From assembly GCF_003626695.1 (NCBI RefSeq), contig NZ_RBAH01000042.1:1-46698 (forward strand): DNA of 46,698 bases, in the 5' to 3' direction. The stretch comes from Paenibacillus ginsengarvi. Lineage in GTDB: Bacteria > Bacillota > Bacilli > Paenibacillales > NBRC-103111. Of the stretch, positions 1 through 9,354 are shown in pieces; within the stretch, counting starts at the first letter, position 1, and every line of letters begins with the position of its first letter. The position numbers and the translations under genes were made by a program. The notes beneath the pieces are model-generated. The model did no database searches. It was given only the letters and a program-made list of their open reading frames with translations, and was not told the DNA's origin.

Positions 1-123
1 ATTAACTACCAAAGCGAATTCAGGGGGGTTGGTTTCCTATTGCCAAAAACGTGCGTATCCGGAGGATTGCGCAAAGACAATACCCTCCAAGCGGCGTTCT
101 CCCACCCGATTAATTTTCAGGAT

Positions 124-240
124 AGAAGGTTTAACTTCGCTAAAGCAGTAAAGCGAAGTGCGAGTTTCTGTAATAAGAAAAGCCACCGCTTACGCCGGGT
201 CATTCAACGTGGAAAAGGCTTCGTTTAGAAGCTTTTTTTA
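124..240 (+). repeat. Dispersed 117-bp element, copy 1
   Basis: This stretch is about 92% identical to 11561-11676. It contains an inverted repeat, ACTTCGCT at about 134-141 and AGCGAAGT at 152-159, and ends with a terminator-like hairpin (AAAAGGCTTC, GTTTA, GAAGC followed by seven T). Short open frames inside both copies give similar peptides, but they have no good start context and I do not call them genes. I recognise nothing in 1-123 upstream, nor in 241-374 downstream before the promoter. Confidence 0.8.
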
Positions 241-374
241 TTTGCGCTGGAGCTGGTTTTCCCGGCTACATCGTAATCGAAACGCGAATATCTTGCGGGT
301 AATTGCCAAAGCCTTTACCGAACAAGCTAACGCCTCTGCAATGAACGGCCGAGTCGGGGCAGGAAATATTAGGG

Positions 375-440
375 TTGACATAAAAAGAGCGGCATTTTAT
401 TATTTTAACTAGAATGTAATTATATTAACTTTTTAGTTAA
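375..440 (+). promoter_or_regulatory. Sigma-A promoter and TTAACT operator of the GH2-GH43 operon
   Basis: The -35 TTGACA (375-380) lies 17 bp before the -10 TATTAT (398-403). Just downstream are three TTAACT half-sites: 405-410, 425-430, and its complement AGTTAA at 435-440. The last two form a perfect 6-bp inverted repeat with a TTTT spacer. Sitting over the transcription start, they would suit a sugar-responsive repressor. The regulator itself is not in the window. Confidence 0.75.
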
Positions 441-461
441 CTTATGAAAGGAAGTGCCAAC

Positions 462-2231
462 ATGCCACAAGAAACTTTGCGGCCGGAATATCCGCGCCCG
501 CAGCTTGTTAGAGAGCAATGGCTCAACCTAAACGGAACCTGGGAGTTTGAATTCGACGATGAGCGAATGGGGGATGAGGAACAGTGGGGAGCTGGGACCA
601 AGGCCTTTTCCAGACAGATTCAAGTTCCGTTCGCATACCAAAGCAAATTAAGCGGGATTGGCGAGACAGCGTTTCACGATCTGGTATGGTACAGACGTAT
701 CTTCCCCATACCGGCGGATTGGGCGGGCCAAACTATTCTGCTGCACTTCGGGGCGGTAGACTATGAGGCAACCGTATGGGTGAACGGGCGGCAGGTAGCG
801 TTCCACGAGGGCGGGCACACGCCGTTTCAGGCGGACATTACATCGGCTCTCCGGCAAGGGGATAATACGCTGGTCGTTCGCGCCGAGGATTTCAGCCGCG
901 ATGTGACGCTTCCGCGCGGGAAGCAATATTGGAAGGAAGATTCAGCCTCGATTTTCTACACGCGGACCACCGGCATTTGGCAAACGGTGTGGATCGAGCC
1001 GGTCAACAAGCTGCATATTCGGAAGTTGAAGTTCAAGCCGGACATCGACAACAATGAGATTCATATTCGCACCTTCCTCAACCAAGCGCCTTTAGGCTGC
1101 AAGGCAGAGGTTCGGATCGACATTCGCTTTAATGACGAATATTTCACCAGTGCAACTTTCAGCATTCGGCACGCCGAGGAAGCGATAACCATCGGGCTTC
1201 ATGATTTTAACGACCACGGGCTGGGCCGCTGGTGGACACCGCACAAGCCGAATCTTTACGATGCGACAATCACGCTGCTCATTGACGGACAGGCGGCGGA
1301 TACACTGGACAGTTATTTCGGCATGCGCAAAATTTCCGTCGAAGCGGGCAAAGTGATGCTCAATAACCGGGTCTACTTCATGCGTTTGATTCTCGATCAA
1401 GGTTACTTCCCTGACGGCATATTGACGGCCCCGAGCGACGAGTCGTTGAAGCGGGATATCGAGCTGGCCAAATCGATGGGCTTTAACGGAGCCCGCAAGC
1501 ATCAGAAAATCGAAGATCCCCGCTTTTTGTATTGGGCGGATAAGTTAGGGTATCTCGTCTGGGGCGAAATGGCCAACGCCTACAGCTACTCGGAAGAGTA
1601 TGTCCGCAAAGTAACGCAAGAATGGCAGGAAGCCATAGAGCGGGATTACAATCATCCGAGCGTCGTGGTTTGGGTGCCTCTTAACGAAAGCTGGGGCGTA
1701 CCGAATATTCTTGTCGATAAGCGGCAGCAGCAGCATGCTTTGGCGATGTATCATATGACGAAGTCGCTGGACGATACGCGTCTCGTCGTCTCCAACGACG
1801 GATGGGAGAATATGAGCACCGATCTGGTCACGATTCACGATTATGCCTGGAAACGCAGCAATCTGGAGGAACGATACGCCACGCTGGAGCGAACACTGGG
1901 ACCAAAACCGCACCGGCGCGAAGTTCTCGTCGGCGGCACGGTCTACGAGGGGCAGCCGATTCTGGTGACCGAGTTTGGCGGTATCGCCTTTAAGAAAAGC
2001 GAATGGGAAGGCTGGGGTTATTCCGGCGCCGAGAATGAAGAGGATTTCCTTAAGAAACTGGCGGATGTGGTAGAGCCTTTCTTGCAGTCACAACATGTCC
2101 AAGGCATCTGTTACACCCAGTTGACAGACGTCGAGCAAGAAATTAACGGATTGCTGACCTACGATCGGGTACCGAAGGCGCCTTTGGATCAGATCAAGAA
2201 AATAGTCAGCGGCCCCGTAAAATATTTATGA
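462..2231 (+). CDS. Glycoside hydrolase family 2 protein (beta-glucuronidase/beta-galactosidase type)
   Basis: Predicted retaining glycosidase of 589 residues. An N-terminal sugar-binding jelly roll (about 10-185, with VWVNG and HEGGHTPF) is followed by an Ig-like domain and a TIM barrel from about 300. The likely acid/base is E409 in LNES and the likely nucleophile is E504 in VTEFGG. The ATG at 462 is preferred over the in-frame ATG at 444 because AAAGGAAG (447-454) is spaced correctly before it. No signal peptide is visible, so it probably acts on imported oligosaccharides. Its stop codon overlaps the start of the GH43 gene. Substrate cannot be decided between beta-glucuronides, galactosides and others. 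Confidence 0.88.
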   Translation: MPQETLRPEYPRPQLVREQWLNLNGTWEFEFDDERMGDEEQWGAGTKAFSRQIQVPFAYQSKLSGIGETAFHDLVWYRRIFPIPADWAGQTILLHFGAVDYEATVWVNGRQVAFHEGGHTPFQADITSALRQGDNTLVVRAEDFSRDVTLPRGKQYWKEDSASIFYTRTTGIWQTVWIEPVNKLHIRKLKFKPDIDNNEIHIRTFLNQAPLGCKAEVRIDIRFNDEYFTSATFSIRHAEEAITIGLHDFNDHGLGRWWTPHKPNLYDATITLLIDGQAADTLDSYFGMRKISVEAGKVMLNNRVYFMRLILDQGYFPDGILTAPSDESLKRDIELAKSMGFNGARKHQKIEDPRFLYWADKLGYLVWGEMANAYSYSEEYVRKVTQEWQEAIERDYNHPSVVVWVPLNESWGVPNILVDKRQQQHALAMYHMTKSLDDTRLVVSNDGWENMSTDLVTIHDYAWKRSNLEERYATLERTLGPKPHRREVLVGGTVYEGQPILVTEFGGIAFKKSEWEGWGYSGAENEEDFLKKLADVVEPFLQSQHVQGICYTQLTDVEQEINGLLTYDRVPKAPLDQIKKIVSGPVKYL

Positions 2232-3196
2232 GAGCCGCAACGGAGGTTTATCGCAACCCGCTGGCTATTCAGCGCATCGGAGATCCGTTCGTGTTGAAAG
2301 CTTCGGACGGAACCTATTATTGCTATCCGACGTCGGCGGGCGATCGAGGATATAAAGCTTGGACCTCGGACGATTTGGTGAACTGGCGGGAGTTAGGGTT
2401 CGTTTACGAGAAATGCGAAAAAAGCTGGGGCTATAAGCAGTTTTGGGCGCCGGAGGTCGTCGAGCATAACGGCCGCTTTTACATGTATTACACAGCCAGA
2501 TGGACGGAAAAGGACAGTCTTCGCATCGGCGTTGCCGTGGCCGACAAGCCAAGCGGCCCTTTCATCGACGTCTACGACCGGCCCATGTTCGACTTCGGCT
2601 ATGCGGCGATCGATGCAAACATCCTTGTCGATGAGGACGGCGGCAAATACTTGTATTACTCGCGCGATGTCTCGGAGAATTACATGGGCGAACGGCGCGA
2701 AAGCCATATCTATGGCGTTCGTCTTGCTGACGATATGATAAGCGTCGTCGGAGAACCCATTCTGCTGCTGAAGCCGGAGCAGGAATGGGAATTGAAGTCC
2801 GGTCCAGAAGTATATTGGAACGAAGGCGCCTTTGCGCTTAAGCGAAACGGAGTTTATTACTTGATGTACTCGGCCAATTATTATGCGAGCAAGCAGTATT
2901 CGGTCGGTTATGCGATTTCGGACCAGCCTCTCGGGCCCTTCCGCAAATATAAGCATAATCCGGTATTGGCCTCGAATGGGGACGATGTTTCCGGACCGGG
3001 GCATCACTGCGTCATTGATTCGCCAGATGGCTCGGAGCTTTTTATCGTTTACCATACCCACACCGTTGCAAAGCTCGGAGGCGGCAATCGCCAAGTTTGC
3101 ATCGACCGAATGGGCTTTAGAGAGGACGGCTCGATTTATGTGAACGGTCCTACGCAAACTGAGCAGCCGGTTCCATCCAATCGAATCGTAGAATGA
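2228..3196 (+). CDS. Glycoside hydrolase family 43 protein (arabinosidase/xylosidase type)
   Basis: A 322-residue five-bladed beta-propeller glycosidase of the GH43 type. The three acidic residues expected of the family are visible: D19 in GDPFVL (general base), D129 in AIDAN (pKa modulator) and E194 in SGPEVYW (general acid). Other typical motifs are FWAPEV and SGPGHH. It has no signal peptide, so it should be cytoplasmic. It starts inside the GH2 stop codon (ATGA), so the two are translationally coupled. Together they suggest stepwise trimming of a side-chain-bearing plant polysaccharide fragment. Members cut alpha-L-arabinosyl or beta-D-xylosyl bonds; specificity is not readable from sequence alone. 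Confidence 0.88.
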   Translation: MRAATEVYRNPLAIQRIGDPFVLKASDGTYYCYPTSAGDRGYKAWTSDDLVNWRELGFVYEKCEKSWGYKQFWAPEVVEHNGRFYMYYTARWTEKDSLRIGVAVADKPSGPFIDVYDRPMFDFGYAAIDANILVDEDGGKYLYYSRDVSENYMGERRESHIYGVRLADDMISVVGEPILLLKPEQEWELKSGPEVYWNEGAFALKRNGVYYLMYSANYYASKQYSVGYAISDQPLGPFRKYKHNPVLASNGDDVSGPGHHCVIDSPDGSELFIVYHTHTVAKLGGGNRQVCIDRMGFREDGSIYVNGPTQTEQPVPSNRIVE

Positions 3197-3237
3197 GCGG
3201 GCGGCGTTTCCCCGGAAATATAACTCATACTTGACTG

Positions 3238-3279
3238 AAAGCCTCCAATTCCGCATGAAAGCGGATAGGAGGCTTTTAT
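3238..3279 (+). terminator. Intrinsic terminator of the GH2-GH43 operon
   Basis: AAAGCCTCC (3238-3246) pairs with GGAGGCTTT (3268-3276). A second small stem lies in the loop and a short T run follows. Confidence 0.8.
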
Positions 3280-3372
3280 GCTTTCCGGCATCCAAGCGAT
3301 GCTTTTAACCCGATTGCAAAGCTGTGAACCGAATACATTGAAAAAAGTGATGAAAATAACTCAATTTCGTGT

Positions 3373-3966
3373 GTGCTGAAAAACGCTTACGAGGTTCCCG
3401 GTTTCGTTCAAGGCACGAAATATGCGTACGGTGTCAATTCCTTCATCAAAGACCGCAATCTGGCGATGTTCGCGAGTTGGGAAAACGATTTGCTTGGCCG
3501 GATGAGCGAAGCTCGAGCCGCCGGAAACCCGATGAATTGGGATATGGTCACGCATCCAAACTTTAAAGAGAATATGGGGAAAGGAAGAGATCCCGCCGCA
3601 CATGCGATGTTTATCAGCAATAGAAGCAAGCATAAGGAGCAGGCGTTTCAGGTGATCCAGATGATTACGGATCTTGAAGTGCAGTCGATCTTCAATCGCA
3701 ATGGAGTATTGACGATTTTGCCGAAAACCGATACGGTGAAGAAGGAGTACGGCCAACTTCTTCCGGATCTTCAAGGCAAAAATATGGCCGCCGTATTCAA
3801 GATGACGCCGTCCGCGGCCGTCATTCACGAATACTATTCCATCATAAGCTCGCAATTGACCAAGGCGTCCGGCGCAGTCGCTTTGAAGCAAAAAGACGTG
3901 AATACGGCACTTAAAGACGCTCAAGAAGAAGCAACGAAGTTAATCGCCGTAGAGTTGAATAAATGA
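3373..3966 (+). pseudogene. 5'-truncated extracellular solute-binding protein (sugar ABC transporter)
   Basis: The 197 codons from the GTG at 3373 match the C-terminal half of large Paenibacillus sugar-binding lipoproteins: a TKYAYGVN region, DPAAHAMFISN, and a tail ending in VNTALKDAQEEATK. The family is normally about 430-520 residues with a lipoprotein signal. Here there is no signal peptide, and the frame upstream of about 3373 no longer looks like the family before meeting a stop at 3325. I read it as a relic whose 5' half and partner permeases were deleted. A shorter relic with the same tail lies at 41058-41103. A functional small protein is unlikely. Confidence 0.75.
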
Positions 3967-4039
3967 GAGCTGCAAAAGGGTCATGACGAAAAAGAAAACG
4001 CTTACCATTTGGGTCGTAGGCAAGTATGAGGCAGGATGC

Positions 4040-4064
4040 GGAGTCACGGAAGTGGCTCCCTTTT
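4040..4064 (+). terminator. Terminator-like hairpin behind the solute-binding-protein relic
   Basis: GGAGTCAC (4040-4047) pairs with GTGGCTCC (4052-4059) through a GGAA loop, with one G-T wobble, and is followed by CTTTT. Confidence 0.55.
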
Positions 4065-4125
4065 ACGTTTAGCAAACGGAGGGGTTAGGTTCGTTCGCGA
4101 GGTTGTAAGCCAAAGGAGGAAAGGC

Positions 4126-6078
4126 GTGGATAGCAAAGCGGATGTCGTGATTTATGGAGGAACGCCAAGCGGGATCGCTTGTGCCGTACGATGCGCAAGA
4201 GAAGGTCGGGAAGTCGTGCTAGTTTGTCATACGAGAAGGCTGGGAGGAATCATGAGCTCCGGACTCGGTGTGACGGACAACGTTTATGCCGGGTTTCGCG
4301 CTCCGATCTATGATACGTTTGTTCGTCAAGTACGGGAGTATTACAGATCGAAATACGGAGAGGAATCCAAACCTTATAAGGCGTGTTATGTCAAAGGAAA
4401 GCTGCACGTCGAGCCGCATGTTGCCGAGCGGGTGTTCACGGATCTGGTGCAGGCGGAGTCCCGGATTTCAACCCTGTACCGGTATTATCCGGTATCCGTA
4501 GAGCGGTCGGGCCGACTATTGTCCGCCGTGACGCTGCGAAGCTTGGACGACAGTACGACGGTTCGGATCGAGGCGGATGCGTTCGTCGATGCAAGTTACG
4601 AGGGTGATCTGGCTGCCGCGGCGGGAGCGGAGATGCGAACCGGCCGGGAAGGGCGCAACGAATACGGTGAACCGCATGCGGGAAAACTGTTCGTCTTTCC
4701 GGGCAACGGTCCGATTTCACCGGACGTTGTGGCCGGATTGCTCGATTTGCGTACGATTACTAAATCCGGGCAGCGGATTTTTGCCGACCCGACCGGCGAA
4801 GGAGACGATGCGTTCCAGGCTTATAATTACCGGGTATGTCTGACCTGCAACCCGGACAACCGGATCTACCCCGACAGGCCGCAAACGTATGACCGAAGTC
4901 TGTACTTAGGTATCGTGAAGAAGCCGGAGGAGCACGACGGTTCAACGTTTGCACTTCGAAGCCATCTCATGCTAAGCGACGGCAGTTGGTCGTTCCAAAG
5001 CCACTTGCCTAATGAGAAGCTGACGTGGAACGACCCGTTGCTGCTCGACGCGAATTTGGAATATCCGGCAGCGAATTGGGATCGCCGGGAACAAATCGTT
5101 CGCAAGCATAAAGAGTTTGCGCTAGGCATGCTGTATTTTCTGCAGAACGACGAGGCGGTTCGTCCGGGGGTCCGGCAGGAGGCACTGCGATGGGGACTGC
5201 CCAAGGATGAGTTTGCCGATAACGGTCACTTCCCGTATGACATATTGGTTAGAGAGGGCAGGCGTCTCGTTGGGCGATACGTATTCACGGAGCATGATGC
5301 CTTGCAGGCGATCGGCATACAACGGGCACCGATCCATTCCGACTCGGTCGGCATTGCCGATTGGCCGCTCAGCTGTCATGATTGTACCTCGGGCCGGCGA
5401 CCCGGCAGCTTGAATGACGGCGTGCTGAACTTGCCCGATGTGACGAAGCCTTCGCAAATTCCTTATCGCGCTTTGCTGCCGAAAGATTCGGACAACCTGC
5501 TGGTAACGGTATGTCTATCCTGCTCGCATATGGGCTGGGGCACACTTCGGCTGGAGCCTGTATTTATGCATTTGGGGGAATCGGCTGCATTTGCCGTTTC
5601 GCTTGCCGCCGCAATGGGGAAGGCGCCGGGGACTCTGGATGCGAACCGACTTGTTCGAAAACTGGCCGACAACCGGGTGATGGTCAGCCTGTTTCAAGAT
5701 ATCGATCTGTCGGCCGGGCAAGAATGGGGGCCCTCCATACAGTACTTCGGTACGAAGGGTTTCTTTGACTCTTATGAGGCAGCTCCGGAAGCGTATCTCG
5801 GCCGGCATACCGCCCGCCTATGGGCAGAAGCATTCGGAAGTTTGGCCGCAGGCGATTCGACCCATCGCGAAACAGCCGAAAAGTTGACGATAGCGCGGTC
5901 GCAGCGGGTTGCGGAGCCGGAGCGGGTGAGCGGGAACGAGTTTTTCCAAATGATAAAAGATGAATTAGTCAAACACGGCATAAACGGGTTGCGCTGGCCG
6001 CTGGAATTGAATCCGGAGTCAGCCATGACCCGGGGAAACGCGTGTTTGCTCTTGTATCAATGGAGCAGCGAAAGGTGA
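4126..6078 (+). CDS. FAD-dependent oxidoreductase (FAD_oxidored family)
   Basis: A 650-residue flavoprotein starting at GTG 4126, directly behind AAAGGAGGA (4112-4120); the open frame to the left lacks a ribosome site. The N-terminus has the dinucleotide-binding variant seen in this family, VIYGGTPSGIACA, followed by the loop LGGIMSSGLG and, later, FVDASYEGDLAAAAGA. The rest matches the long FAD-dependent oxidoreductases found beside sugar-degradation genes in Bacteroidetes and Paenibacillus. The substrate is unknown; oxidation of a sugar or polyol is plausible from context. No signal peptide is seen. It stands alone after a terminator-like hairpin, with about 190 bp to the next gene. Confidence 0.85.
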   Translation: MDSKADVVIYGGTPSGIACAVRCAREGREVVLVCHTRRLGGIMSSGLGVTDNVYAGFRAPIYDTFVRQVREYYRSKYGEESKPYKACYVKGKLHVEPHVAERVFTDLVQAESRISTLYRYYPVSVERSGRLLSAVTLRSLDDSTTVRIEADAFVDASYEGDLAAAAGAEMRTGREGRNEYGEPHAGKLFVFPGNGPISPDVVAGLLDLRTITKSGQRIFADPTGEGDDAFQAYNYRVCLTCNPDNRIYPDRPQTYDRSLYLGIVKKPEEHDGSTFALRSHLMLSDGSWSFQSHLPNEKLTWNDPLLLDANLEYPAANWDRREQIVRKHKEFALGMLYFLQNDEAVRPGVRQEALRWGLPKDEFADNGHFPYDILVREGRRLVGRYVFTEHDALQAIGIQRAPIHSDSVGIADWPLSCHDCTSGRRPGSLNDGVLNLPDVTKPSQIPYRALLPKDSDNLLVTVCLSCSHMGWGTLRLEPVFMHLGESAAFAVSLAAAMGKAPGTLDANRLVRKLADNRVMVSLFQDIDLSAGQEWGPSIQYFGTKGFFDSYEAAPEAYLGRHTARLWAEAFGSLAAGDSTHRETAEKLTIARSQRVAEPERVSGNEFFQMIKDELVKHGINGLRWPLELNPESAMTRGNACLLLYQWSSER

Positions 6079-6272
6079 ATCTTTCGTACGGAGTCTTTGG
6101 ATAGAGTCGGTTTGCAACGATCCATTTTTGTTTCTTATATTGGGAAATATTTGATTTGTTATTGGATTATTGGTAATCTAGTAGTATTTAATCTTGATAG
6201 ATTTGGCTTGCTTGATACTGTAAAACATGGAATGGTAGTTGCAACAGGGAAACATGAAGGTGAGGAAGACGC

Positions 6273-7145
6273 ATGATTTCAATCGACCGGCTCACCAAGT
6301 CCTATTCGAGTGCAAAAGTTTTGAAAGAGATCTGCCTGCATATTCCGCATGGGATGTTTGGATTGCTTGGTCCGAACGGAGCTGGAAAAACGACTCTGAT
6401 GCATATTTTGGTTACTCTTATCACAGCTAACTCGGGAACTGTAACGATAGGCGACTATACGTTAGGGAAGCATGATCGGGAAATCAGGAAGATCATCGGG
6501 TTTTTGCCGCAAGAGTTCGGCATGTACAATAAGCTCACCGCATGGGAGTATCTGGATTTGATCGGAACGTTGAAAGGAATGAAAATAAGCAGAGCACGTC
6601 GCCTGGCGATTGCGGATTTACTAGAGCAAGTGAATCTTGCCGGAGAAGCCCGGAAAAAAATCGGAAGCATGTCCGGTGGTATGAGACGCAGACTTGGAAT
6701 TGCACAGGCTCTTCTCGGAGATCCGCTTGTGATTGTCGCCGATGAGCCGACAGTAGGACTCGATCCGGAAGAACGGCTCCGTTTTCGCAATTTGCTAAGG
6801 TCGTGGAGCCTGGAGAAGACAGTTCTTTTATCGACACATATCGTCAGCGACATCGAAGATACGTGTGACCGACTTGCTGTGCTGCGTTCAGGCGTAGTGC
6901 TATATACTGGAACGCAGCCCGATCTAATCCTGCAACTGCAAGGGAAAATGTGGACGGGTGTTGTACATGCGGAGGAACTGCCTGCTATCAAGAAACGGAC
7001 ATTGGTATTGTCGTCTCGACGCGATCGGGATGGCGAAGAGGTGCGAGTTGTAAGCGAGGAGCTTCCTTTCCCCGAAGCTCGTTCTGTCTACCCGAATCTG
7101 GAGGATGCCTATATGGTTTTGGCGGGAGGGGGGAAACTTGGCTAG
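6273..7145 (+). CDS. ABC transporter ATP-binding protein
   Basis: A 290-residue cytoplasmic ATPase. It has Walker A GPNGAGKT (33-40), Q-loop at Q80, signature SGGMR (134-138), Walker B ending ADE (to 158) with a D-loop GLDPEE, and H-loop H189 in STHIV. The C-terminal 70 residues form the usual accessory segment of ABC-2 type exporters. AGGTGAGG precedes the ATG by a good distance. The stop codon overlaps the TTG start of the permease gene, so this begins a three-gene operon. It powers the two membrane proteins that follow. The family covers drug, bacteriocin and lipid exporters, and the cargo is unknown. Confidence 0.93.
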   Translation: MISIDRLTKSYSSAKVLKEICLHIPHGMFGLLGPNGAGKTTLMHILVTLITANSGTVTIGDYTLGKHDREIRKIIGFLPQEFGMYNKLTAWEYLDLIGTLKGMKISRARRLAIADLLEQVNLAGEARKKIGSMSGGMRRRLGIAQALLGDPLVIVADEPTVGLDPEERLRFRNLLRSWSLEKTVLLSTHIVSDIEDTCDRLAVLRSGVVLYTGTQPDLILQLQGKMWTGVVHAEELPAIKKRTLVLSSRRDRDGEEVRVVSEELPFPEARSVYPNLEDAYMVLAGGGKLG

Positions 7146-9354
7146 CCTGTGGCGTCACATAGGGTATGAATGGAAGATGATGGCGCGTTCGGCGATGCTT
7201 TGGGTCATCATCATTCTCTTTGTTGGCGTTGTATTGCTGTTCTCGATAGGAGGCATGTATACCGCATATCGAAATTCCGGGTATACGGCGGTATTAAGCA
7301 GCTCGTACCTCTTCTTCCTCTATTTTATGGGAATGATGATGGCTGTGGACAGCAGCCGTCGCGAACAGATCGAAGCAACGGACGTATTGAGGGGGACGTT
7401 GCCTTATAGCAGTGCAAGATGGTTATTTGGTAGATGGTTGGCTCTCCTGCTCCCCTTTACATTGCTGTCATGGTATCCTTTATTTCTTTTTATTAGTGGA
7501 ATGTTTCCGTTTATTGCTGTGCCGGGAGTAAGCGCGGGCATCATCTATTTGGCGAGTCTTGCCGTGCCGATGTGGTTTGTCGTATCCGTTGGTTTTTTTA
7601 TCGGAGACCGTATTCCCGGAAGATGGAGCTACTTGGTCGCGATCCTGTTCTATCTTGTTTTCGCTTACGGAATCCATCTATGGATAATGGGAAGGCCAAG
7701 CGCTGGAATTGCCTTGTTTGATTTGGCAGGATACGTGCATCTATTCGAAGGGTCCGATTTCTCGCTGTTCTGGGGATTTTATACAGATTCCCAACACTGG
7801 CTGCATCGACTATTTTATTTGGCCATCGCTATCGTCATATTGGCAGCAACTTTGATGAGACATTCGCGGGGGCGCAGAGAACGTGGAGTCCCGTATTATG
7901 CGGCGGCTGGGGTAATAGCTCTGTTGCTCGTGGTTGTTATCCCCTGGATGTATTTCGCCGCCGCAGAACGCCGGTATATCGCTGCAAGCCAGGTCCAAGA
8001 AGATTATGCGCGATTTGCCGGAGCAGTAAACACATCTACGAACATTACTCCGGTTAGTTATCGGATGAAAATAGGATTCGGCTCTTCAGGTACGCTGAGA
8101 GTAACGGCGGATATCGAATTTCAGGCAGACTCTACATCAAAGCCCAATCATCGCTTCACGGGGATGAGTGAGATCGAGCTGTATCTGGATCGTCTGTTTA
8201 CCGTTAAACAGGTGCGGCTCGATGGAGAGCAGGTCGACTGGGAGGAGGGGAGCATTCCGGGAGCTATAAAAGTACGAGCGCAGATACCTGCTGAGAGCGC
8301 CTACTTGTTAACAGTCGAATATGAGGGAGCTGTAGTGCAATGGAGTACCGCCAAAGGAATGTACGGCGGAGATAAAGTGGTCAGGCGGGCCTATGCCTCC
8401 ACTCGCGATTTGCTGCTGCCAGCTAACATGATCTGGTATCCGATGACCGCAGCCCAACTCCGTAAGCAAGGCGACTTGCAGCAGATGAACTTCAACCAGC
8501 TTCCGCAGCCAGTTCGAACAAACGGCCCAGCTATCCAATACGAGCTCGAAATCGCGAGTAAAAGTCCTATGCCAATTGTATGCAGCGATAGTACCGATAG
8601 AAGTTCGACGAAACAGGGCAGCAATTGGATCACCATGATTAAGGCGCAAAGTCGGGATTCGTTAACCCTCATAGGTGGACCGTTTGAGCTTGTTCAGGCG
8701 TCGGGAGAGCGATCCGAGGTTATGCTTATTGCTTCGACTTTGGCAGACCGATCGGTCGCTAGGCAGACAGCCGCAAATACAGCGAAGCTGCTTGATCGGA
8801 CTTATGCCTTTATGGATCGAACAAGAGAACTGCATGGTTTGCCTATCAACATGCCGGATAAAGTTACGTTAGTACCCATCCATACGGGCCAATCTTTACT
8901 CTATATAAAAGATCCGTATCAGCAGCTTTACGCGGCGAAAGCAACGACTCACATTCAAAACGGCTGGTTGGAGGTTGACGAATCGTATCCTTCCGGCTTT
9001 GAAGCAAGCGAGTGGCTATTGCTATGGCAATGGCTGGAGAGTTTGCAGATAGAAGATACGATCAATGCTCCGATGAAAGAATTCTACCATTTGCTGAAGG
9101 AATATGTCATGTCTGATACTGAGCCGCCTATCCATCGTGAAGCGAGAGGAATGATGTTTCGCTACGAGAGAATATACAATCATTTGGGTCGCGAACAGTT
9201 CGAACGGTTTATGTGGGATTTTTATCGTCGGTTGGCAGAGATCGGCAGTCAGTTTGGCCTGATAGACCGCAGTCCAGATACCAAGCGTGAAACTCAACGT
9301 GAAATCGACCTACAAATTTTGCAATATTTGATTTCGCAGGAGGGCTCAAGATGA
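7138..9354 (+). CDS. ABC-2 type permease fused to a degenerate M1-aminopeptidase-like domain
   Basis: Read from TTG 7138, behind the purine-rich GGGAGGGGGGAAA, this gives 738 residues. About seven membrane segments occupy residues 19-270. A large extracytoplasmic part follows, which opens like the N-terminal beta-sandwich of M1 peptidases (from about 305) and continues into an alpha-rich region. M1-fused ABC permeases are known, but I find neither the zinc motif HEXXH nor the GAMEN substrate motif here. The stretch that would hold the zinc site reads SEWLLLWQWLE. It overlaps the ATPase gene by 8 bp and the next gene by 4 bp. It probably binds rather than cleaves a peptide. Confidence 0.75.
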   Translation: MASLWRHIGYEWKMMARSAMLWVIIILFVGVVLLFSIGGMYTAYRNSGYTAVLSSSYLFFLYFMGMMMAVDSSRREQIEATDVLRGTLPYSSARWLFGRWLALLLPFTLLSWYPLFLFISGMFPFIAVPGVSAGIIYLASLAVPMWFVVSVGFFIGDRIPGRWSYLVAILFYLVFAYGIHLWIMGRPSAGIALFDLAGYVHLFEGSDFSLFWGFYTDSQHWLHRLFYLAIAIVILAATLMRHSRGRRERGVPYYAAAGVIALLLVVVIPWMYFAAAERRYIAASQVQEDYARFAGAVNTSTNITPVSYRMKIGFGSSGTLRVTADIEFQADSTSKPNHRFTGMSEIELYLDRLFTVKQVRLDGEQVDWEEGSIPGAIKVRAQIPAESAYLLTVEYEGAVVQWSTAKGMYGGDKVVRRAYASTRDLLLPANMIWYPMTAAQLRKQGDLQQMNFNQLPQPVRTNGPAIQYELEIASKSPMPIVCSDSTDRSSTKQGSNWITMIKAQSRDSLTLIGGPFELVQASGERSEVMLIASTLADRSVARQTAANTAKLLDRTYAFMDRTRELHGLPINMPDKVTLVPIHTGQSLLYIKDPYQQLYAAKATTHIQNGWLEVDESYPSGFEASEWLLLWQWLESLQIEDTINAPMKEFYHLLKEYVMSDTEPPIHREARGMMFRYERIYNHLGREQFERFMWDFYRRLAEIGSQFGLIDRSPDTKRETQREIDLQILQYLISQEGSR

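Noticed and set aside
158..412. ORF whose N-terminus resembles that of the ORF at 11595-11801
   Set aside because: The similarity is wholly due to the 117-bp repeat. Frames diverge after it and no ribosome site is present.
3996..4012. Catabolite-repression (cre)-like sequence GAAAACGCTTAC
   Set aside because: Ends do not match the consensus and it lies behind, not before, a gene.
3983..4072. 29-codon ORF starting MTKKKTLTIWVVG
   Set aside because: It has a weak ribosome site, and its end coincides with a terminator-like hairpin. The peptide is not recognisable.
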